The notes under the pieces: model-generated
Seen by the model: the letters and a program-made list of their open reading frames with translations, nothing else
The model's database searches: none
What the model was told of the DNA's origin: nothing
Made by a program: the position numbers and the translations under genes
Part shown: positions 6,137-11,113 of the stretch, in pieces
How positions within the stretch are numbered: the first letter of the stretch is position 1
Layout of the letters: the number at the start of each line of letters is the position of its first letter
From: an uncultured Lachnospiraceae bacterium
Lineage (GTDB): Bacteria > Bacillota > Clostridia > Lachnospirales > Lachnospiraceae
Direction: 5' to 3'
Length of the DNA: 11,113 nucleotides
Assembly (NCBI GenBank): GCA_910583965.1
Contig: CAJUAE010000107.1
Location: forward strand, 1-11,113

Positions 6137-7183
6137 ATGACAATCACACAAAAAATCTTTGGAAAAACACCAGATGGAACAGAAGTTAGTCTTTATTCTA
6201 TTAAAAATGATAAAGGCTTCGCTGCGGAAGTGACAAACTTCGGGGCAATTCTTGTCAACCTTTTCGTGCCTGATAAGGCGGGAAATATCGCGGATGTTGT
6301 GCTTGGATATGATAACATTGATGGATATTTGACAAATGGTTGCTTCTTTGGATCGACGATTGGACCAAGCGCAAATCGTATTGATAATGCGAGATTTACT
6401 ATTGATGGGGAAACATATCAGCTTGCAGTAAACGATGGCACCAACAATCTTCACAGCGATGATGATAAAGGATATCACAAGAGAATCTGGAATGCAGAGT
6501 TAAAGGACAATAGTGTTGTATTTTCACTTACAGATACAGATGGTTCTATGGGATTTCCAGGTAACAAAAAGGTACAAGTTGCTTACACTGTCACAGAGGA
6601 TAATGAACTTAAAATACAATATGAAGTGACAAGTGATAAAAAGACCTTAGTAAATATGACAAATCATACATATTTCAATCTGGCCGGACATCAGTCAGGA
6701 AGTATTGAGTCACACAGACTTTGTATTAATTCGTCAAAATATACGCCGGTTTTTGAGCGCTTGATTCCTACAGGAGAACTTGTAGATGTAACAGGTACAC
6801 CATTTGATTTTAGAACGATGAAAACAATTGGCGATGAAATTGATGTGGATGATGTTCAGTTAAAATATGGTCAGGGTTATGATCATAATTTCGCGCTTGA
6901 CGGATTTGATGGCTGTCTTCAAAAGGTAGCTTCTGTAGAAGAACCCACTACAGGCAGAAAAATGGACGTTTACACAGACCAACCTGGCTTGCAGTTCTAC
7001 GCTGGAAACTGTATTACTCCACAGACAGGAAAGGGCGATGCTTCCTATGGAAAACGCAGTGGACTTTGCTTAGAGACACAATGTTTTCCAGATGCCATAA
7101 ACCAGCCGCAATTTCAAAATGTGATTTATGGACCAGACAGACCTTATAAAACAACAACAGTGTATCGGTTTTACAATGAATAA
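6137..7183 (+). CDS. galM: Aldose 1-epimerase (galactose mutarotase)
   Basis: Interconverts alpha and beta anomers of galactose, glucose and related sugars before their kinases. The 348-aa product is usual for the family. Visible catalytic and binding motifs: NFGA (34-37), GPSANRI (76-82), NNLHSDD (103-109, His106), TNHTYFNLAGH (175-185, His177 the likely general acid), YDHNFALD (248-255, Asp249), and GLCLETQCFPDAINQP (309-324, Glu313 the likely base). The ATG at 6137 follows GAGGG (6125-6129) by 7 bases; an ATG at 6133 is in another frame. No Leloir-pathway partner (galK, galT, galE) is adjacent in the window, so it probably serves general sugar uptake. It is the last gene before the terminator at 7203. 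Confidence 0.97.
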   Translation: MTITQKIFGKTPDGTEVSLYSIKNDKGFAAEVTNFGAILVNLFVPDKAGNIADVVLGYDNIDGYLTNGCFFGSTIGPSANRIDNARFTIDGETYQLAVNDGTNNLHSDDDKGYHKRIWNAELKDNSVVFSLTDTDGSMGFPGNKKVQVAYTVTEDNELKIQYEVTSDKKTLVNMTNHTYFNLAGHQSGSIESHRLCINSSKYTPVFERLIPTGELVDVTGTPFDFRTMKTIGDEIDVDDVQLKYGQGYDHNFALDGFDGCLQKVASVEEPTTGRKMDVYTDQPGLQFYAGNCITPQTGKGDASYGKRSGLCLETQCFPDAINQPQFQNVIYGPDRPYKTTTVYRFYNE

Positions 7184-7202
7184 ATACACTTAATAAAAAG
7201 TT

Positions 7203-7250
7203 AAAAGCCATCTGCAACAATATTGTGGATGGTTTTTAATTTTTTTATTG
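7203..7250 (+). terminator. Intrinsic terminator after galM
   Basis: A stem of about 15 pairs including three G-T pairs (7203-7217 with 7223-7237, core GCCATC/GATGGT) closes a 5-base loop. It is followed by a run of T's (TTTTTAATTTTTTTATT). This is a strong end for the SDR-dnaX-ebfC-recR-galM unit. Confidence 0.88.
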
Positions 7251-7284
7251 ACAGCACATTTCGACAGAATCCTTACGTTGCGAG

Positions 7285-7293
7285 TGCTATGAT
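7285..7293 (+). promoter_or_regulatory. Candidate extended -10 promoter of the LysM-protein gene
   Basis: TGCTATGAT is an extended -10 element (TGn-TATGAT). Transcription would start near 7300, giving a leader of about 105 bases. No good -35 lies at 16-18 bases; TTGACA (7248-7253) and TCGACA (7261-7266) are 34 and 21 bases away, too far for a standard promoter. Confidence 0.45.
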
Positions 7294-7301
7294 ATGGTTA
7301 A

Positions 7302-7342
7302 GGCGGACTGGTTTTTGATTTTTCTAAAGGACTAGTTCGACC
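7302..7342 (+). promoter_or_regulatory. 5'-terminal hairpin of the LysM-gene leader
   Basis: GGCGGACTGGT (7302-7312) pairs with ACTAGTTCGACC (7331-7342) with two G-T pairs and one bulged A. Pairing continues inwards (7313-7316 with 7327-7330) to about 15 pairs with a 10-base loop GATTTTTCTA. It begins within a few bases of the inferred transcription start. It is followed by no T-run and so is not a terminator. It may stabilise the mRNA or bind a regulator. Confidence 0.5.
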
Positions 7343-7365
7343 ATAGAATCATACATGAAAGGAAA

Positions 7366-7400
7366 GTAATTGGAACATAAAGTTCATTACAAAGGTAATG
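7366..7400 (+). promoter_or_regulatory. Mutually exclusive hairpins around the LysM-gene ribosome binding site
   Basis: GTAAT-TG-GAAC (7366-7376) pairs with GTTCATTAC (7382-7390) around loop ATAAA. The same CATTAC (7385-7390) can instead pair with GTAATG (7395-7400), placing AAAG of the weak AAAGGT ribosome binding site (7391-7396) in the loop. The two structures cannot form together, so the start site could be switched between accessible and hidden. No known riboswitch class is recognised. Confidence 0.4.
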
Positions 7401-7404
7401 CATT

Positions 7405-8799
7405 ATGGACAAACAATCAAATGTACTCTTCAATACGAGGCTTCAAGAACTACATCAGGATTTAGGAAATGAAACATGGAGTGGCGCAACTAGAGCCATG
7501 TCAGGAAACAGAACTGTTTCTATTCCAGTAAATACACGAACGATAGGGGTGCCAGAAGGAATCTATATTCTATATCTGGAAGACTACGTACATACGTTTA
7601 TTAAAAAGATTATTTCCAACAAGAAAATTGTAGAGAACGATTTGCAAAAAAGTGCTGACTACCAGATTGAAACAAATGTGTCATCCAACATTGCGCTGTA
7701 TGGAAAAGTTTTGGAAGAAAGCGGTAGATATCGAATTGTAATCTCTGGCGCAGCAATCTTAGATGGAAACAAAGATAAAATTCAGCAATTAAATAATACA
7801 TATTTTCCTTCATGCACCTATATTGGCACTGCAAACGCAAGCCAGAACAAAGACCAAGGATTACGTCTGGAACTGACATTGCGCAGCACAAAGGTAATAC
7901 TAGATGATTTTTACATATATTATGATCAGAATGAGGAGATGCAAAACTATCTTGTTGAGTGGAATAACAGTAAACAAAATGGTATAAGCAAAGTAATTTT
8001 ATCTCCAACAGAACATGATGCACAGAGCAGAAATCATAGAAATGATGCTGCACACCTTAGCAGAATTGCACAGTCGTATAATCGCGAGGAGGCAAAAGTC
8101 GGCTTTATGTGGAATGTTATGAACCTTTTATGCTTGGGGTTTGTTGTATGTGTTATGGTGTATGGTATTATTTCTATAAACAATTATAATAAAATGCAGC
8201 ATATGCAGGCGAGTATCGATTACTGTATTGCATTTATTACAAAAAATTCCGCGTTTCATAATAATGCGATTGAGACAGACACAACACAGGCAGTACCTAC
8301 AATGCAACAGACCATTCCAGTAGGAAACATAAAACCAGAGAAAGAGATGGCAGAAGAAAACAACGCAGATGCTTCTGGAGAGAAAGAGCAGACACAAAAT
8401 ATAGTTGCAAATCAGGAGGCATCTTCAACGCAAGATATCGCTGAGCAGGAATCTATACAAGAACAGATGACGATTACACAACCGGAACAAGATATTATCA
8501 TACAACCATCAGTACAAGAAACACCGACACAGGACATTGTCATTGAGCAGTCCGCACAAGAGCAATCATCACAAGAAAACCTCATACAAGAGCAATCGTC
8601 ACAAGAAACACCTGCGCAACAGTCAGAGTCAACACAGGATTCCGTACCGCAATATTACGTAGTACGCAAAGGAGATACACTTCAAACGATTTGTTATGAT
8701 GTCTATGGCGATTATTCTCGTGTAGATGAGATTTGCCGATGGAACAATATTGAAAACCCAGATAATATTCTTTATGGACAAAAGCTTTTACTTCCCTGA
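7405..8799 (+). CDS. Membrane-anchored protein with extracellular LysM domain
   Basis: Likely binds peptidoglycan outside the cell while carrying an unidentified domain inside. In the 464-aa protein, residues 1-230 are soluble and lack a signal peptide or a family I recognise. A single membrane segment lies at about 234-257 (VGFMWNVMNLLCLGFVVCVM onwards), suggesting type II topology. A Gln/Glu/Ser/Thr-rich flexible linker follows (290-415), with a near-exact 30-bp repeat encoding QEQSSQENLI/QEQSSQETPA. The C-terminal LysM domain (417-464) reads YYVVRKGDTL...NPDNILYGQKLLLP. The start at 7405 has only a weak AAAGGT site 8 bases upstream, within a leader that can fold (7302-7400). It sits after the galM terminator and is likely a new transcription unit with the two genes downstream. 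LysM is certain; the N-terminal function is unknown. It could sense or scaffold wall assembly. Confidence 0.9.
   Translation: MDKQSNVLFNTRLQELHQDLGNETWSGATRAMSGNRTVSIPVNTRTIGVPEGIYILYLEDYVHTFIKKIISNKKIVENDLQKSADYQIETNVSSNIALYGKVLEESGRYRIVISGAAILDGNKDKIQQLNNTYFPSCTYIGTANASQNKDQGLRLELTLRSTKVILDDFYIYYDQNEEMQNYLVEWNNSKQNGISKVILSPTEHDAQSRNHRNDAAHLSRIAQSYNREEAKVGFMWNVMNLLCLGFVVCVMVYGIISINNYNKMQHMQASIDYCIAFITKNSAFHNNAIETDTTQAVPTMQQTIPVGNIKPEKEMAEENNADASGEKEQTQNIVANQEASSTQDIAEQESIQEQMTITQPEQDIIIQPSVQETPTQDIVIEQSAQEQSSQENLIQEQSSQETPAQQSESTQDSVPQYYVVRKGDTLQTICYDVYGDYSRVDEICRWNNIENPDNILYGQKLLLP
8556..8608 (+). repeat. 30-bp tandem repeat inside the linker of the LysM protein
   Basis: Two copies starting ACAAGAGCAATC (8556-8578 and 8586-8608), 30 bases apart, differ at one of 23 bases. 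They encode ten-residue repeats QEQSSQENLI and QEQSSQETPA. The Gln/Ser/Glu-rich linker around them (8270-8650) has looser copies of the same pattern. Copy number may vary between strains. Confidence 0.75.
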
Positions 8800-8814
8800 A
8801 AATAATGTTATACT
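8787..8814 (+). promoter_or_regulatory. Weak candidate promoter before the DUF5711-like gene
   Basis: TTTACT (8787-8792) and TATACT (8809-8814) are spaced 16 bases apart at the very end of the LysM gene. A start near 8821 would give a leader of about 74 bases. Read-through from the LysM gene is an alternative, since no terminator is seen in the 95-base gap. Confidence 0.3.
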
Positions 8815-8850
8815 GTATCTATTCAGTTATATAAAAGCAGATGTAATTGG

Positions 8851-8877
8851 ACTGTTTGAACCGATTGAATAGACAGT
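8851..8877 (+). promoter_or_regulatory. Leader hairpin before the DUF5711-like gene
   Basis: ACTGTTTG (8851-8858) pairs with TAGACAGT (8870-8877), eight pairs including two G-T pairs, around an 11-base loop. It lies 6 bases before the GAGGG ribosome binding site (8884-8888). Its 5' arm, with the preceding GG, repeats the GGACTG seen in the LysM leader hairpin. Confidence 0.35.
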
Positions 8878-8894
8878 AAAAATGAGGGATGTGA

Positions 8895-10139
8895 ATGGCA
8901 GAAATTAGGGATTTTAACAGAAGTCAATATCTTTTAAAAGGCGGAAAAAACAAAAAAAATAAAGAGAAGGAGACGATAAATAACAAGATTAAAAACAAAT
9001 CAATGGATAATATGCTGGCTAGGCATAGACAAATTAAATTGTACATGGTCCTAGCAATATTAGGATTTGTAGCAATTATCGCACTTAGTTCCTATATTAG
9101 TTGGAAACATAAAGTATATATTGGATATAATGTGACACGGGAAAGCGAGTGGATTCGAGCAAGTGATTCAAAGACAATTCATCTCAAAGGAACACTTTTG
9201 ACTTATAGCAATGATGGTATGAGTTGTACAAATTTAAAAGGAAAAACTATCTGGAATCAAACTTATGAAATGCAGAATCCTATGATTAAAACTAGTGGAA
9301 AAACAGTGGCAGTCGGTGATTATAATGGCAGAAAGATTTATGTATGTGATACACAAGGACCGATAGGAACAATTGAAACAACAATGCCAATTAGGGATTT
9401 TTGTGTATCTTCCAATGGCGTAGTAGCGGCTGTTTTGGAGGACTCCCCTGTCACAGCAATTTATTTGTATTATGCTACAGGAGAATCCTTTGCTGATTTT
9501 AAGACAAGAATGAGTAATTCTGGATATCCGATTGCAGTTGATATCTCGAGTGATGGAAGTCTTGTGGCTGTATCGTACATAAAGGCAGAACAGGGAAAGT
9601 TGGTGTCCAACATTGGATTCTATAATTTCTCGGCAGTAGGGCAGAATTATACAGATAATCTTGTGAGTGGTTATAAATATTCGGAGGCAGTAATACCATT
9701 CGTGCATTTTATGTCAAATGATACTGTGTTTGCGGCAGCAGATAATCGATGGATATTTTTTCAGGGAAAACAGAAGCCAGAAAGTATGTTGGAAACTATG
9801 ATATCTGAGGAAATACAAAGCATATTTTATGATGAAAACCATGTAGGGCTTGTATATTATAACACAGCAGCAGGAACGACTTATCGCATAGAAATCTATG
9901 ATACCAAAGGCAAAAAAGTAAGTGAAATTGCATTTGATTTGGAATACCAAGATATTTTGTTTGATTCTTCTGGAATTATCATATATAATGACAGTGAATG
10001 TCTGATTTATGACTGGAGTAATAGACTTAAATATCAAGGAATTTTCAAAGATAGAGTGACTTGTTTTGTTCCAGGAGGAAATATAGAAAAGTATACGCTT
10101 GTCACAGAAGATGCAATACAGGCAATAGAACTTCAATAA
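8895..10139 (+). CDS. Single-pass membrane protein with beta-propeller-like ectodomain (DUF5711-like)
   Basis: Function unknown. The 414-aa protein begins with a lysine-rich cytoplasmic tail (1-48; KGGKNKKNKEKE), has one membrane segment at about 49-69 (LYMVLAILGFVAIIALSSYI), and then an extracellular domain of some 340 residues. That domain is made of repeated beta-strand units, for example YSNDGMSCTNLKGKTIWNQ (105-123), VAVGDYNGRKIYVCDTQGP (137-155), SSDGSLVAVSYIK (216-228) and YDTKGKKVSEIAFDL (334-348). This pattern fits a WD40- or PQQ-like propeller and the DUF5711 family of Clostridia, recalled from memory. GAGGG (8884-8888) is 6 bases before the ATG. It lies between a LysM protein and a CvpA protein, suggesting a surface or wall-associated role. 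Other possibilities are a sensor ectodomain or an assembly scaffold. Membrane topology is well supported; the family name is moderately supported. Confidence 0.85.
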   Translation: MAEIRDFNRSQYLLKGGKNKKNKEKETINNKIKNKSMDNMLARHRQIKLYMVLAILGFVAIIALSSYISWKHKVYIGYNVTRESEWIRASDSKTIHLKGTLLTYSNDGMSCTNLKGKTIWNQTYEMQNPMIKTSGKTVAVGDYNGRKIYVCDTQGPIGTIETTMPIRDFCVSSNGVVAAVLEDSPVTAIYLYYATGESFADFKTRMSNSGYPIAVDISSDGSLVAVSYIKAEQGKLVSNIGFYNFSAVGQNYTDNLVSGYKYSEAVIPFVHFMSNDTVFAAADNRWIFFQGKQKPESMLETMISEEIQSIFYDENHVGLVYYNTAAGTTYRIEIYDTKGKKVSEIAFDLEYQDILFDSSGIIIYNDSECLIYDWSNRLKYQGIFKDRVTCFVPGGNIEKYTLVTEDAIQAIELQ

Positions 10140-10149
10140 TTTCAATCAG

Positions 10150-10155
10150 TATAAT
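10150..10155 (+). promoter_or_regulatory. Possible -10 box for the cvpA-like gene
   Basis: A consensus TATAAT lies 11 bases after the upstream stop codon, but no good -35 is visible at 16-18 bases. A start near 10162 would give a leader of about 175 bases that contains the two hairpins at 10183-10200 and 10229-10268. Confidence 0.3.
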
Positions 10156-10182
10156 TGTGATTTGATAGAATGTTTGTATATG

Positions 10183-10200
10183 ACTTGCTGTGATGCAAGT
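10183..10200 (+). promoter_or_regulatory. Small hairpin in the cvpA-like leader
   Basis: ACTTGC (10183-10188) and GCAAGT (10195-10200) are perfect inverted copies around a 6-base loop. The spacing and size suit either an RNA hairpin or a protein-binding palindrome. No T-run follows. Confidence 0.35.
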
Positions 10201-10228
10201 GTTCTGTTGAAACAATAATAAGCAAAAG

Positions 10229-10268
10229 CAGCCGCACAGTATGAATAATTCCAGAGTCTGTGCGGCTG
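10229..10268 (+). promoter_or_regulatory. GC-rich 11-bp hairpin in the cvpA-like leader
   Basis: CAGCCGCACAG (10229-10239) and CTGTGCGGCTG (10258-10268) form a perfect 11-bp stem around an 18-base loop. It is the most GC-rich inverted repeat in the window. On the forward strand it is followed by ATCTTATATGG, without a T-run, so it is a weak terminator at best. On the reverse strand GCTTTTGCTTATT follows, but no reverse gene is present to terminate. Confidence 0.6.
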
Positions 10269-10336
10269 ATCTTATATGGACAGTCAGTAAATTTAGAAAT
10301 GACATTACAATTCCTTATATTTTGGAGGGAACAAGA

Positions 10337-10822
10337 TTGGAGATCAATATTTTATTTGTTGTTGTAGTGATGGTGTTTGGATTAGGAACGATATGGGGAT
10401 GGAAAAGAGGACTTTTAGAGAGCGTGATACGTATTTTATCTTGCATATTGGGAATACTTGTATTGATAGTTGTGGCGAAAGGCATTGGAAGTTTTCTTCA
10501 AAAAAGTTATGTAAAAGTGATAATGGCGTTACTCCTGCTTTTAGCAATTCGCATGATATACAGACTTATGAGATTTTTGATGGATACGTTTCGACTGGTT
10601 CGGGCAATTCCGGTTGGCAAATTAGCGGACAAGCTAGCTGGTGCGGTGTTAGGTTTTATAGAAGCGGTTTTTATAGTTTGGCTCTGCTTTTTGCTTATTG
10701 GGGTGTTTGATATAATGAATTTGAATACGTGGATTTTGCAGCAGGTAGAAAGAAGTCATTTTTTGACAACACTTTATTACTCAAACTATCTAATTGAATT
10801 GCTAAAAAATGTGCTTCTTTAA
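10337..10822 (+). CDS. CvpA-family membrane protein, TTG start
   Basis: Integral membrane protein of the CvpA (colicin V production) family, 161 aa. In other bacteria the family is linked to envelope integrity, but its biochemical role is unclear. Four hydrophobic segments are visible at about 5-19, 31-48, 61-76 and 103-123. Family features are the early GWKRGLLESVIRI (21-33) and the later IPVGKLADKLAGAVLGFIEA (91-110), which matches the CvpA LP.LGKL.R..GA.LG segment. The TTG at 10337 is chosen because GGAGGG (10324-10329) lies 7 bases upstream and the protein then begins directly at the first membrane helix. The in-frame ATG at 10241 lies in the loop of a GC-rich hairpin and would add 32 polar residues. 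It follows the DUF5711-like gene after 197 bases of structured leader. The family call is good. Confidence 0.85.
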   Translation: MEINILFVVVVMVFGLGTIWGWKRGLLESVIRILSCILGILVLIVVAKGIGSFLQKSYVKVIMALLLLLAIRMIYRLMRFLMDTFRLVRAIPVGKLADKLAGAVLGFIEAVFIVWLCFLLIGVFDIMNLNTWILQQVERSHFLTTLYYSNYLIELLKNVLL

Positions 10823-11113
10823 TTCGCTTACGCTTTTATAAACACTTCGCGTGAAAAGTACATCTAGTAAAGGCTGCTTTGCAAAGAAGTATTAAGTTTC
10901 ATGCCGAAAACACCAAAGACAGGTATTTTTCCTCTTGATTTGAGATTCCGCCAAAGTGGGAAGATGGGAGTTCGTGTGGATTGCAATAATGGATGCACAA
11001 CAAATGTCACAAAGCAGGCAATTTCGTGCTGGATTTGACACCATGCAGCAAGTATATGATGATACCAGGGTCAAAAGGTCAAGAAATCCGATGCAAGCTT
11101 GCTTGCAAGAGGA
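10823..11113. other. Unassigned right-hand end with overlapping short open frames
   Basis: I can assign no gene here. A forward frame 10901-11038 encodes 45 aa beginning MPKTPKTGIFPLDLRF. A second forward frame from ATG 10989 runs off the window (MDAQQMSQSRQFRAGF...). A reverse frame 10892-11074 encodes a Cys-rich 60 aa. None has a convincing ribosome binding site: only AAGAAG lies about 11 bases before 10901. The stretch is slightly richer in G+C than cvpA (roughly 43% against 38%, sample lines counted by eye). Small palindromes occur at 10877-10886 (CTTTGCAAAG) and 11092-11107 (TGCAAG-CTTG-CTTGCA). Possible readings are a dispersed repeat, an RNA leader, or the beginning of a small gene. 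Confidence 0.4.

Noticed and set aside
5999..6478. Reverse-strand open frame of 159 codons
   Set aside because: It lies across the end of recR and the start of galM, which are clear genes, and its composition (Ile/Cys/His-rich) is that of an antisense shadow.
7248..7253. Perfect TTGACA as -35 of the LysM gene
   Set aside because: No -10-like hexamer lies 16-18 bases downstream; the nearest good one is 34 bases away.
9234..9707. Reverse-strand open frame of 157 codons
   Set aside because: It lies wholly within the DUF5711-like gene and has a Cys/His/Ile-rich product typical of antisense frames.
10241..10336. Upstream ATG start for the cvpA-like gene
   Set aside because: The ATG lies in the loop of a GC-rich hairpin without a ribosome binding site, and would add 32 polar residues before the first membrane helix; TTG 10337 has a strong site.
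10909..10935. Terminator after cvpA around CACC-AAAGACA-GGTATTTTT
   Set aside because: The stem is only a few pairs with a mismatch, and the region may be coding or repeated; too weak to list.

Overview
The window looks like a chromosomal segment of a low-GC Gram-positive anaerobe of the Clostridia, most likely a Lachnospiraceae-type gut bacterium. The grounds are the AT-rich base composition, strong AGGAGG ribosome binding sites, A/T-ending codons, the dnaX-ebfC-recR order usual in Firmicutes, a very short flagellin, and a LysM / DUF5711-like / CvpA set of envelope genes. The family placement is an inference.

Layout. (1) 49-1554: glpK, glycerol kinase, forward. (2) 1586-2368: a minimal flagellin on the reverse strand, convergent with glpK and sharing a 10-bp bidirectional terminator hairpin with it. 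(3) 2369-2744: a 376-base divergent control region with candidate promoters, a palindrome over the flagellin -10, a 13-bp direct repeat and a 10-bp inverted repeat. (4) 2745-7183: five tightly spaced forward genes that look like one transcription unit: an atypical short-chain dehydrogenase, dnaX (clamp-loader tau/gamma), ebfC, recR and galM, ended by a good intrinsic terminator at 7203-7250. (5) 7285-10822: three cell-envelope genes, each preceded by its own leader with hairpin potential: a single-pass membrane protein with an extracellular LysM domain, a single-pass protein with a beta-propeller-like ectodomain (probably DUF5711), and a CvpA-family membrane protein starting at TTG. (6) 10823-11113: no gene I can assign; three short frames overlap here without convincing ribosome binding sites.

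How it fits together. The dnaX-ebfC-recR core serves replication (clamp loading) and recombinational repair; a metabolic dehydrogenase precedes it and galM (sugar mutarotation) follows in the same apparent operon. glpK feeds glycerol into glycolysis and lipid synthesis. The last three genes look like a wall/membrane-surface module of unknown function.

Most of the window is ordinary housekeeping sequence. The points most worth a second look are the switch-like leader of the LysM gene, the A7 run in dnaX whose slippage in either direction would give a gamma-length protein, the minimal flagellin with its palindromic promoter, the atypical SDR active site, and the unassigned right-hand end. I see no CRISPR array, tRNA, rRNA, transposase or phage gene.
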